NCBI RefSeq assembly: GCF_027286305.1
Contig: NZ_CP114599.1
Span: 2,170,001 to 2,234,000, forward strand
Origin: Phenylobacterium sp. NIBR 498073
GTDB taxonomy: Bacteria; Pseudomonadota; Alphaproteobacteria; Caulobacterales; Caulobacteraceae
DNA: 64,000 nucleotides
Direction: 5' to 3'
Both the position numbers and the translations under genes were made by a program. The notes under the pieces were generated by a model, which worked only from the letters and a program-made list of their open reading frames with translations, was not told where the DNA came from and ran no database searches. Positions 47,854 through 55,905 of this stretch are shown in pieces; positions within the stretch are counted from its first letter, which is position 1, and each line of letters starts with the position of its first letter.

Positions 47854-49119
47854 ATGACCCAATCAACGAACGAAACTCCACAACGCCATCTCGGCGCCGG
47901 GACGACGCTGTTCCTGGCGATCGCGGCCGCCGTGGCCACCTCGACAAGCTACACCGTGCAGCCCGAACTCGGCGTGATCGCCGCGGATCTGGGGGCGTCG
48001 CTGGCGTCGACCAGCGCCGCGGCGGGGCTGCCGATCGTCGGCTACCTGCTGGGACTGGCGCTGCTGGTTCCGCTGGTCGACCGGGTGCGGCCCCACGTGC
48101 TGGTTTCAGCCCAGCTCGCGGCGCTGGCCGGCGCGCTGGTCCTGGCCGCCGCGGCGACCTCGGTCTTCGTGTTCGGGGCGGGCCTGCTGCTTTCGGGGAT
48201 CTGCGCGAGCACCGGCGCGCAGATGAGCACCCTGGCCGCCAAGCACGCGCCGGCCGACCGCCAGGGCATGGCTCTCGGCGTCGTCACCGCCGGCATCTCG
48301 GCGGGGATCCTGTTGGGCCGATTGATCGGCGGCGGCCTTACCGATCTGGTGGGGTGGCGCGCGATGCTGCTGCTTGTGGCCGCCGCCTGTCTGGCCTGCG
48401 CCGTGGTCGGACGCGCGGTGCTGCCGCGCGGCGCCATCCGCGCGCCTGGATCGTGGCTGTCGGGGCTGCTGTCGACGCCTTGTCTGCTGCGCGCGCGGCC
48501 GGATCTGCTGGGCGCCGCCGTGGCCGGCGGGCTCTGGTTCTTCGCCTTCAGCCTGGTCTGGGTCGGGGTCTCGCTGGCGCTCTCCCTGCCGCCGCACGGC
48601 CTGTCGCCGACGGTGGTCGGCCTCTACTCCCTGGCGGGGATCGCCGGCATGCTCGTGACCCCCACCGCGGGACGCATGGCCGACCGGTTCGGAGGTCGAC
48701 CGATCGTGCTCGTGGGCCTGCTGACGGCGCTGGTCTGCACCGTGGCGATGTGGCCCGCCCTCGGCTCTGCGCCGCTGTTGCTGGCCGCCCTGGCGCTGTT
48801 CGACGCCGGCCTCTTCGCCGCCCAGGTCGCCAATCAGCGCCGGGTGCTCAACATGGACCCGCTGCGGCCGGCCCAGATGAACAGCACATACATGGTCATC
48901 TACTTCGTCGGCGGCAGCCTCGGGGCGGCGGCCGGCGGTCCCATCGTCTCGGTGCTCGGCTGGCCGGCCGCTGTGATCGCCGCCGCCCTGGCTATTCTCG
49001 CCGCGCTTGCCCTGGCCCTTCGTCAGGGCGGCGCGGGTTATTCCGCCGCCCGGAGTGAAGGGCGCGCGGGCTCGCTCCCAGCCGCCTCGTCCGCCTGCGG
49101 TCGGGTGAGGATGCGATAG
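47854..49119 (+). CDS. Major facilitator superfamily transporter
   Basis: 421 residues from ATG 47854. It shows the twelve-helix MFS pattern with the first cytoplasmic loop motif approximated by VDRVRPHVL and the second by MADRFGGRPIVLVG. Other blocks: YTVQPELGVIAADLGASLAS, GICASTGAQMSTLAAKHAPADRQG, MNSTYMVIYFVGGSLGAAAGG. This resembles Bcr/CflA- or YnfM-like drug-efflux permeases; substrate unknown. The C-terminal 27 residues overlap the convergent GT87 gene. A different upstream frame was rejected as a shadow. Confidence 0.88.
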   Translation: MTQSTNETPQRHLGAGTTLFLAIAAAVATSTSYTVQPELGVIAADLGASLASTSAAAGLPIVGYLLGLALLVPLVDRVRPHVLVSAQLAALAGALVLAAAATSVFVFGAGLLLSGICASTGAQMSTLAAKHAPADRQGMALGVVTAGISAGILLGRLIGGGLTDLVGWRAMLLLVAAACLACAVVGRAVLPRGAIRAPGSWLSGLLSTPCLLRARPDLLGAAVAGGLWFFAFSLVWVGVSLALSLPPHGLSPTVVGLYSLAGIAGMLVTPTAGRMADRFGGRPIVLVGLLTALVCTVAMWPALGSAPLLLAALALFDAGLFAAQVANQRRVLNMDPLRPAQMNSTYMVIYFVGGSLGAAAGGPIVSVLGWPAAVIAAALAILAALALALRQGGAGYSAARSEGRAGSLPAASSACGRVRMR

Positions 49120-50297
49120 GTCAGCCAGAACAGCAGCCAAAGCAGCGGCGCGATGAAGGAAATCCCCGCCGTGCCGTCACCGAGTTCGACGCTGGAGCTG
49201 ACGTCGCTGGCCGCAATCGCCCAGGCCATTCCGTATCCGCAAGCCAGCCACGTCAGGGCGAACCAGGCCAGGAACTGTCGATTTCCGCTGCGCTCGACGA
49301 TCTCGGGGAAGATGAAGGCGATTCCCACCCCGAGCACCGTCAGGTCATAGTCGTAGCCGTACGGGCTGACGCAGACGCTCGCCGCGCAGGCCAGAGCGGC
49401 CAGGCGGTTGAACGCCACGCCCTTGACGCAGGCCAGGGCAAGGATCCCCAGCGACACGATCGCGCTCACCGCCTGGAGCGCCATGGCCGCCGCCGGCGCC
49501 GCGCCGAGGCTATGGGCGGCGGCATAGACCGAGTTCATGCGGAAGAGGGGATAGTACCCCGCCGCCAGGTAGCGGCCGGCCTCGCCCACGGCGTCGCGGA
49601 AATCGCTCCAGATCGACAGGCCGTAGACCGCCGTGGAGATCGCCAGCAGGGCCGTTGCGACCGCCCCGGCGATGACGGCCACCGACCATCGGCGGCGCAT
49701 CAGTACGAGCAGGCCGACGGCTACGGCGAGATGCGGCTTGATGATGAGCAGCCCGAGCGGCAGCCCGGCCAGCCGCCGGTTGTCGCGAAACGCCAGCAGG
49801 AAAGCGCCGATCAGGCCCGCGATCAGGAAACCGTTCTGTCCGGTGCCCAGGTTGAGGATGATCGCCGGGGCGACGGCGGCGGCCGTCCCCGGCAGCCAGG
49901 GCCCGGCGATCCGTCGCAGCACCCAGAGGTAAAAGGCGCAGCTCGCCGTCGCGAACAACAGGAACGCCACGCCGATCGGCAAGGTCGCCAGGCCTTCCAT
50001 CGCCAGCGTGAAGGGGGGCGGATAGGTCCAGGGCATGAAGCTGACCGTGCCGGTCATCTCCTCTTGGGCGGCGACCATCGAAACCGCGTGATAGGCCTCC
50101 GACACCCGGCCCTCGAGCGCCAATCGGCCGGCGATGTGGAAGGCGTCGAAATCGGTCAGCACCTTCGGCTTTCCCAGCAGTTCCGGCGCCTGGAAGCTTA
50201 CGGCCGCAACGCTCGCGACTAGGCAACCGACCAGGATCAGGACGAGGAACAGCGGCCGGCTGCGGCCAATACTCTCCCCGAACGTCGTGCGCGCCAC
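49038..50297 (-). CDS. DUF2029 / GT87-type membrane glycosyltransferase
   Basis: 419 residues from GTG 50297, preferred because AGGGGGA precedes it; ATG 50384 is an alternative. Many membrane helices (PLFLVLILVGCLVASVAAV, WLACGYGMAWAIAAS, SFIAPLLWLLFWLTYRILTR) surround a periplasmic loop containing TDFDAFHIAGRLAL near the N-terminus, the family's acidic catalytic region. MPWTYPPPFTLAM and GTGQNGFLIAG are also typical of GT87. Such enzymes use polyprenyl-phosphate sugars (mannosyl- or arabinosyl-type). Its 3' end overlaps the MFS gene by 82 bases. Confidence 0.85.
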   Translation of the reverse strand: MARTTFGESIGRSRPLFLVLILVGCLVASVAAVSFQAPELLGKPKVLTDFDAFHIAGRLALEGRVSEAYHAVSMVAAQEEMTGTVSFMPWTYPPPFTLAMEGLATLPIGVAFLLFATASCAFYLWVLRRIAGPWLPGTAAAVAPAIILNLGTGQNGFLIAGLIGAFLLAFRDNRRLAGLPLGLLIIKPHLAVAVGLLVLMRRRWSVAVIAGAVATALLAISTAVYGLSIWSDFRDAVGEAGRYLAAGYYPLFRMNSVYAAAHSLGAAPAAAMALQAVSAIVSLGILALACVKGVAFNRLAALACAASVCVSPYGYDYDLTVLGVGIAFIFPEIVERSGNRQFLAWFALTWLACGYGMAWAIAASDVSSSVELGDGTAGISFIAPLLWLLFWLTYRILTRPQADEAAGSEPARPSLRAAE

Positions 50298-50700
50298 AGC
50301 TTCGTCCCCCTGAACACGCCCCGGGCGGCGCCCGGCTGAACGCCATAGCTCGGCCGCGAGGCGTTGCGGATACTGTTGCCGCATGGGTTGCGATGACGTG
50401 AATGCGCGCGAGGGTGGTGGAAATTCAGGGCGCGTTGTCGCGCAGCCTGGCATTGGCGGTCCGTCTGCCGCCGGCGCCGGACCCGACTTCTACTCAGGGC
50501 GTAGTTCGCGATGATGGGTCGAATTCGCGCGGAACTCCCACACGGACGTCAGCTTCGCCGCGGAACGCGCCTCAGGGCGAGATTGATTCAGATCAAGGCT
50601 CCGATCACGCCAAGGAACATTGATCTCACAAGACGTCAGGCGAGGGGGCCCATTTTCGACAGATGGCGTTTCAGAGCGCCTCTGTCGCTTGGAGGGTCTG
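50298..50700. other. Intergenic region before the SCP2-like gene
   Basis: No gene is supported. It carries the promoter of the SCP2/debranching pair with the FNR/FixK box at 50583-50596 and a weaker half-site TTGAT at 50620-50624. Confidence 0.6.
50583..50596. promoter_or_regulatory. Perfect FNR/FixK-type binding site
   Basis: TTGAT-TCAG-ATCAA exactly fits the TTGAT-N4-ATCAA consensus of FNR/FixK-family regulators. It lies 105 bases before ATG 50701, so a promoter in between, activated from about -40, is plausible. Confidence 0.75.
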
Positions 50701-51063
50701 ATGAAAACGACCTCGTCTGGCGACCCCGCCACGGAACCGATCAAATGGGCCTCAATGCGAGGTCACGCTCCGGGCCTGGAGGACATTGCCGGACGGCTTC
50801 GGCTTCAGGTGGCCGGGGTCGACGCAGGGGTGCTGAAGGTCGAAAGCGGCGCCGTCGAGATTCTCCCTGAGGGCGACGCGTCCGCCCTGATGGCCGTCGA
50901 CAGCCAGGCGACGCTGCTGAGTGTTCTTAGCGGCGACACTCACCCCTTCGTCGCCTTCCTGCAGGGTCGGTTGCGCTTGGAAGGCGATCGCGCGCTCGCA
51001 CTGCGTATCGGGTTCGGCCTGCGAGCCGGTTCGCCCTGGAGCGGCCTCACTCCTGGGAGTTAA
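50701..51063 (+). CDS. SCP2-like lipid-binding protein
   Basis: 120 residues from ATG 50701, after GGAGG. The pattern ILPEGDASALMAVDSQATLL, VLSGDTHPFVAFLQGRLRLE, GDRALALRIGFGL matches the SCP2 sterol-carrier fold, which binds lipid in a hydrophobic tunnel; residues near the end are the family-typical G-[KR]-[LI]-x-[LI]-x-GD. The first 25 residues are non-conserved. It ends 4 bases before the debranching-like gene. Expected control by an oxygen-sensing FNR/FixK regulator. Catalytic function is not expected. Confidence 0.75.
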   Translation: MKTTSSGDPATEPIKWASMRGHAPGLEDIAGRLRLQVAGVDAGVLKVESGAVEILPEGDASALMAVDSQATLLSVLSGDTHPFVAFLQGRLRLEGDRALALRIGFGLRAGSPWSGLTPGS

Positions 51064-51067
51064 CGCC

Positions 51068-53146
51068 ATGGTCTTGGACACGATTAGCATCCTCGACGGC
51101 AATGAGTTCGTCGTGAGCAATCATCAGGGCGACCTCGACGCGACGCCCGCGGCGCATCACGGGTTGTTCCTGGACGACACGCGGTTCCTGTCGCGTTGGG
51201 TGCTGACCATCAATGGCCAGCGGCCGATCCTGCTTTCGATCGACGACACCTCCTACTATCGGGTCCAGCACTTCCTCGCTCTGGCGACGGGCGAAGTCTA
51301 TATCGACTCCCACCTGACCGTCGTTAGGCAGCGCGCCGTCGGCGGGGGGTTCCACGAAATCCTGAACCTCGCAAACCATGGCCAAGAGCCTGTTGACCTC
51401 GAGATTCGCATCGAGGCGGCGGCTGATTTCGCCGATCTGTTCGAGGTCAAGGACAAGCTGAGCAAGAAGGGGCAGCTGTATTCCAGCGTGGAGAATGGAG
51501 AGGCGCTAACGCTCGGGTATTGCCGCGATCAGTATCGGCGTGAGACGCGGATTACGAGCAGCGTCCCTGCAGAGCTGAACGAAACCGGCCTGACCTATCG
51601 GATTCGTCTGGATCCGCTCCGGCAGGACACCAACTCGATCTGGACGACGCACATCGATGTGATCGCCGTCAAGGATCCCGACAGCACTCCGGCCAAGGCG
51701 ACTTCTCGACTTGGGAACGAGGGCGTTCGGCCCGAGCTCGCGGAGAACCTGAAGCGCTGGGTCGACGGCGCGCCGAAGGTCGTCGCGTCATGGCAGCCGC
51801 TTGAGCATATCTACCGTCGCAGCTTGGTCGACCTCGCCGCGCTTCGATTTCGCAAGCCCATCCTCCTCGGCGCGATGCCCGCGGCGGGCCTGCCCTGGTT
51901 CATGACCGTTTTCGGCAGGGACAGTCTGTTGACCAGCTTTCAGGCCATTCCGTTTATGCCGGACCTCGCAGCCACCACGCTGCGCACACTGGGCCTTCTG
52001 CAATCGCGTGCGCATGATGAGTTTCGCGACGCCGAGCCCGGCAAGATTCCGCACGAAGTCCGCTTCGGCGAGATGACCGCCTTCGAAGATACGCCCCACT
52101 CGCCCTACTATGGGACTGCCGATGCGACGCCGCTGTTCCTGATCCTCATGGAGGAATACGAGCGCTGGACCGGGGACCGCGCCCTTGTGCTCTCGCTGGA
52201 AAGCGAGGCGCGCGCCGCCATAGCGTGGATCGACAACCACGGCGACCGCGACGGGGACGGTTACATCGAATACGAGCGCCGCAATCCGAACGGCCTCGAG
52301 AACCAATGCTGGAAGGACTCCGGGGATTCTATCGCGTTCGCGGACGGAACTCTGGCGGACACCCCTCGGGCGACTTGCGAACTGCAGGGTTACGCCTATG
52401 ACGCCAAGCGGCGCACCGCGCGCCTTGCGCGGGAGGTCTGGAAAGACTCCGTATGGGCCGCTGAACTTGATCGGCAAGCGGACGAGCTAAAGCGCCGGTT
52501 CAATGATGAGTTCTGGGTCCCCGACCGGAAATTCTTCGCTCTCGCGCTCGACGGCCGCAAGCGCAAGGTCGACTCTCTGACATCAAACATCGGCCATCTT
52601 CTGTGGAGCGGGATCGCCGATGAAGATAAGGCCAGGCACTGTGTCGAGCACCTCTTGGGCGAAGCCCTTTTCTCCGGTTGGGGCGTGCGCACGACGGCCC
52701 AGACCGAAGGGTCCTATAACCCGATCGGTTACCATGTCGGCACCGTGTGGCCCCACGACAACGCCTTCATCGCGTGGGGGCTGCGACGCTATGGGTATGC
52801 GGCAGAGTCCGCACGCCTCTCGTACGCGATGCTGGAGGCGGCCGAGCTATTCCACCACCGACTCCCGGAAGCGTTCGCGGGATACAACCGCGCCATTACC
52901 AAGTTCCCGGTCGAGTATCCGACCGCGTGCAGCCCGCAGGCCTGGGCCGCCGGGGCTCCGTTGTTACTGATCCGCGCTCTCCTTGGCCTGGAATCCATAG
53001 GTGGAAACCTGATCGTCGATCCGGCGCTTCCCGAGACCCTCGGACGACTTGAGACCCTGGATATTCCGGGACCCTGGGGACGACGAGACGCTTTCGGTCG
53101 CGCAAGGGGCGAGATCCCATCAAATCGCCGGCGTGGCCAAGGCTGA
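51068..53146 (+). CDS. Glycogen-debranching-like (amylo-alpha-1,6-glucosidase) protein
   Basis: 692 residues from ATG 51068, with GGAG upstream. The N-terminal GDE_N-bis-type domain begins VLDTISILDGNEFVVSNHQG and DGLFLDDTRFLSRWVLTING. The C-terminal (alpha/alpha)6 barrel has MTVFGRDSLLTSFQAIP, IPHEVRFGEM, DGYIEYERRNPNGLENQCWKDSGDS and GTVWPHDNAFIAWGLRRYG, with the catalytic acids expected in these blocks. Such enzymes remove alpha-1,6 branches of glycogen or related glucans. Its codons are less GC-rich at third positions than those of neighbours, which suggests recent transfer. Paired with the SCP2-like gene (4-base gap). The extreme C-terminus (SNRRRGQG) looks unconserved. Confidence 0.85.
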   Translation: MVLDTISILDGNEFVVSNHQGDLDATPAAHHGLFLDDTRFLSRWVLTINGQRPILLSIDDTSYYRVQHFLALATGEVYIDSHLTVVRQRAVGGGFHEILNLANHGQEPVDLEIRIEAAADFADLFEVKDKLSKKGQLYSSVENGEALTLGYCRDQYRRETRITSSVPAELNETGLTYRIRLDPLRQDTNSIWTTHIDVIAVKDPDSTPAKATSRLGNEGVRPELAENLKRWVDGAPKVVASWQPLEHIYRRSLVDLAALRFRKPILLGAMPAAGLPWFMTVFGRDSLLTSFQAIPFMPDLAATTLRTLGLLQSRAHDEFRDAEPGKIPHEVRFGEMTAFEDTPHSPYYGTADATPLFLILMEEYERWTGDRALVLSLESEARAAIAWIDNHGDRDGDGYIEYERRNPNGLENQCWKDSGDSIAFADGTLADTPRATCELQGYAYDAKRRTARLAREVWKDSVWAAELDRQADELKRRFNDEFWVPDRKFFALALDGRKRKVDSLTSNIGHLLWSGIADEDKARHCVEHLLGEALFSGWGVRTTAQTEGSYNPIGYHVGTVWPHDNAFIAWGLRRYGYAAESARLSYAMLEAAELFHHRLPEAFAGYNRAITKFPVEYPTACSPQAWAAGAPLLLIRALLGLESIGGNLIVDPALPETLGRLETLDIPGPWGRRDAFGRARGEIPSNRRRGQG

Positions 53147-53178
53147 CTACTGGATGCCCAGCGCCGCTGAGCCGGAAC

Positions 53179-53358
53179 ATGGGCCGCAAGGCCGTCGCGA
53201 TCGCTAATGCTCAATCGATATTTCGTGGTTCGGTAGGGCCGCTAATTGGCGCATCGACCTGCTGGAGGGAGGCCATTGCCGACGGGGTGTTCGCGGCCCT
53301 GGCCGCCGAGGCCGCGCGGCTGAACCGCGAGGTCGGCGACCCGAGCGCGCGGGGCTAG
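53179..53358 (+). pseudogene. Short ORF or fused gene remnant beside the debranching gene
   Basis: 59 codons from ATG 53179 to TAG 53358. The first half (GRKAVAIANAQSIFRGSVG) has mixed codons; the last half (WREAIADGVFAALAAEAARLN, then REVGDPSARG) has GC3-rich, gene-like codons. It has only a weak ribosome site. It may be a real small protein, or the truncated 3' end of an older gene fused to island DNA. The stop is shared in place with the end of the OmpA gene on the other strand. Confidence 0.35.
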
Positions 53359-54143
53359 CCCGGAACGCTCGCCTTGCTGACCATGATGGTGACCGTCACG
53401 CGGCGCGCCTCACTGGCGCTCTTCGGCGGATCGGGGTCATCGACGATCGAGGACTCGCCGAGCGCGGTCGAGGGCACGAACTGGCCCGGCAGCACGCCGG
53501 CGTTCTCAAGCAGGTAGGTCTTCACAGCGGCTGCGCGGCGGGCGCTGAGGCGCTTGTTGGCCGCCGCATCGCCGGTGGGATCGGCGCGGCCGACGATGGC
53601 CAGCCGGTAGCCGCTGGGGATCGCCTTGGCCTTGGCGGCGATGGCCTGCAGCTCGTTCATGCCCTCGGCGGTGAGGGCCGCGCTGCCGACTCCGAAATAG
53701 ACGTTAGCGCGACCAGCGGCGACCAGGTTGCCGATGTTGTTGAGCCGCGCCTCCTGCTGGGCGACCGTCTCCTCGGTCTCGGCCAGGCCCGCCTGGATCT
53801 GCTGGGCTGTCTTCAGGTCAGAGGTCTTGAAGGTGATCGCGTCGGCGCTGACTTCCTGGCCCGTGGAAACGCCAGTGACCTCGATCGCCAGCCCGCGGAT
53901 CAGGTCGCTGGCCTGCCGGTCCTCGCGGCGCAGGATGCCCGCGCCCTGCGTGCCTTCGATGCGGGTGCCGGCGCTCAGGTTGACCTGTCGGTCGCCGGCC
54001 GGCGTGCGCACCACGATCCGGTTGTCCTTGTGCGAGACGATCATGCCCCTGAAGGTCTCTGGGCCGGCGGCCTGGCCGAACGAGGCGCCCGGGGCGACCA
54101 GCAGGGCGGCCCCTGCCAGTAGAGCTGCAGCTTTGCGGATCAT
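53355..54143 (-). CDS. OmpA-family outer membrane protein
   Basis: 262 residues from ATG 54143. Signal peptide ALLAGAALLVAPGASFGQA. A middle domain (FRGMIVSHKDNRIVVRTPAG, IRGLAIEVTGVSTG) may be a beta-rich OB-like unit, and a coiled segment (TEETVAQQEARLNNIGNLVAA) follows. The C-terminal OmpA domain binds peptidoglycan: VYFGVGSAALTAEGMNELQA and YRLAIVGRADPTGDAAANKRLSARRAAAVKTYLL, with the conserved Asn-x2-Leu-x3-Arg pattern near NKRLSARR. Thus it links outer membrane and cell wall. The N-terminal half is family-specific. It converges with the 53179-53358 fragment. Confidence 0.85.
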   Translation of the reverse strand: MIRKAAALLAGAALLVAPGASFGQAAGPETFRGMIVSHKDNRIVVRTPAGDRQVNLSAGTRIEGTQGAGILRREDRQASDLIRGLAIEVTGVSTGQEVSADAITFKTSDLKTAQQIQAGLAETEETVAQQEARLNNIGNLVAAGRANVYFGVGSAALTAEGMNELQAIAAKAKAIPSGYRLAIVGRADPTGDAAANKRLSARRAAAVKTYLLENAGVLPGQFVPSTALGESSIVDDPDPPKSASEARRVTVTIMVSKASVPG

Positions 54144-54520
54144 CGCACTTCTCCATGCCTGCACAGCGCAGGTTGGAGCTGTGCTAGCGCTAGGCTCGCG
54201 CATGCGACATCGGATGAACACCTGAGCCGGCCAGGGGGGGCGCCCTGAGCCAGCGCAGACGCTCAGCCCCTTCAGGTCCGTGCCGCCCCATGCCAGGCCA
54301 GCATGGGGAGCGTAGAGGCGATGCCGACCAGGCTCAGCCGCAGACCTCGGGAACGTGACCCACGGGCGAACTCGGCGATGCCCCAGCCAGCGCCAGCGGG
54401 CCGCCAACGACATAGAAGATCAGAAGAAGCTGCATGGCCCGGCTGTGCGGGGGCCGGCGGTCGGCGAGGGCCTCCCAGCGATTACCGCGAACCCGACCTG
54501 GTCGGGCTCGCGTTTCCCCG
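54144..54520. other. Intergenic region between OmpA and P450 genes
   Basis: It contains the OmpA promoter and the frameshifted small membrane ORF (54272-54435). No other gene is supported. Confidence 0.5.
54272..54435 (-). pseudogene. Possible frameshifted small membrane protein
   Basis: From ATG 54435 the frame reads MQLLLIFYVVGGPLALA and then ends early at 54334. Joining it to the next frame gives ...LALAWGIAEFARGSRSRGLR then LSLVGIASTLPMLAWHGAART with a stop near 54272: two hydrophobic stretches around a basic loop. One missing base near 54384 would explain it. It follows the P450 on the same strand. It could be a sequencing error or a decayed gene. Confidence 0.35.
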
Positions 54521-55732
54521 TCACCCCGCCACCACCAACGCCTCCATGCCCCGGAAGAAGGGCAGGGCCCGCCAGGTCGGCTCGTCGCCGGCCAGGTGTA
54601 GGTCGGGGAATCGTTCGAACAGCCGCACCAGCGCCTGCTTGGCCTCGATCCGCGCCAGCGGGGCGCCGATGCAGATGTGGCTGCCGCCGCCGAAGGCGAC
54701 GTGCGGCACGTGCTTGCGGGTGATGTCGAAGCGGTCGGGATCCTCGAAGATCTCGGGATCGCGGTTGGCCGCGTGCAGCGAGGTGATCACCGACTGGTGG
54801 ACGTGCATCGGACAGCCGCCGACCTCGCGCTCCTCGGAGATCACCCGGTTGGTGATCGCCACCGGGGATTCGTAGCGCAGGATCTCCTCGACCGTGGCGG
54901 CGGCCAGGCTCGGATCGGCCTTCAGCTTGGCCAGCTCCTCGGGGTGGTTGAGCAGCAGCCAGACGCCGTTGCCGATCAGGTCGGTGGTGGTCAGGTTGCC
55001 GCCGATCAGCAGGGCCGAGAGATTGACCCGGATTTCGCCGTCTGACAGCGGAACGCCCTCGGCCTGCAGCTTGACCATGTCGCTGATCAGGTCGTCCTTG
55101 GGCGCCGCGCGGCGCGCGGCCATCAGCTCGGTGAAGTATTCCGTCAGCATGCCCGAGCCCCACTCCATGCGCGCGGTCTCTTCCGGCGTGCGCAGCGGGT
55201 TGAGGCCGAGGATCGAGGCTTCCGACCATTCGCGGAATTCGCGGAACCGCTCCTCCTCGACGCCGAGGATGGCGGCGATCACCAGGATCGGGATCGGCAC
55301 CCCGAGGTCGGCGATCAGGTCGAACGGCCGGTCGGCCGGGACCTCGTCGATCACCCGGTCGATGATCGCCTCGATCTGCGGCTTCATGGCGTTGATGCGG
55401 GCGTAGAAGGCCTTGGCCAGCGGCAGGCGCACGCGGCTGTGGTCGGGCTCGTCCAGCGACAGGATGCTGTCGATGCGGTCGCCCTCGTCGTCGCGGTCCA
55501 TCCGGCGCAAGAGGGCGCCTTCCTCCGAGCGGCTCCAATGGCGCCACAGGCTGCGGTCGTTGACGGTCTCGCGCACGTCGCCGTAGCGGGTCAGGAACCA
55601 GGTCTTCACCGCTTCGTCGCGGTGCACCGGGCACTGCTCGCGCAGGTCCTTCAGCCGCGCGTGCGGGCTGACCCGCGCGACCGGATCGAAGGCGGACGTC
55701 TCAACGATGCTCCAGGCGCGTTGATCGGTCAT
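54521..55732 (-). CDS. Cytochrome P450
   Basis: 403 residues from ATG 55732. Fully bacterial class I architecture: I-helix LLIGGNLTTTDLIG (241-254), ExxR at Glu283-Arg286 (EEILRYESP), and haem loop HVAFGGGSHICIGAPLA with Cys354. The N-terminal meander MTDQRAWSIVETSAFDP is typical. Substrate unknown; CYP107/CYP105-like sequence features are only suggested. Needs ferredoxin and reductase, not present nearby. The 54272-54435 remnant lies downstream on the same strand. Confidence 0.88.
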   Translation of the reverse strand: MTDQRAWSIVETSAFDPVARVSPHARLKDLREQCPVHRDEAVKTWFLTRYGDVRETVNDRSLWRHWSRSEEGALLRRMDRDDEGDRIDSILSLDEPDHSRVRLPLAKAFYARINAMKPQIEAIIDRVIDEVPADRPFDLIADLGVPIPILVIAAILGVEEERFREFREWSEASILGLNPLRTPEETARMEWGSGMLTEYFTELMAARRAAPKDDLISDMVKLQAEGVPLSDGEIRVNLSALLIGGNLTTTDLIGNGVWLLLNHPEELAKLKADPSLAAATVEEILRYESPVAITNRVISEEREVGGCPMHVHQSVITSLHAANRDPEIFEDPDRFDITRKHVPHVAFGGGSHICIGAPLARIEAKQALVRLFERFPDLHLAGDEPTWRALPFFRGMEALVVAG

Positions 55733-55905
55733 CGGCGTTACTCCCCATACCTTTGTTTCGAAGCATAGTGAGCGGATCGCCGCGCGCTTCAAGGGGGCGC
55801 CGCAGGGGAAACTGAACAGTGATTACATTATTTTTGCGCGCGCCTGCGCAGCCGCCCCTCGGATCGTCATCGCCGGGCGCGTCCCGGCGATTGGGCCGGC
55901 AAAGG
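55733..55905. other. Intergenic region upstream of the P450
   Basis: AT-rich patch GTGATTACATTATTTTTG near 55817-55835 is probably the P450 promoter region. No gene is seen. Confidence 0.4.
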
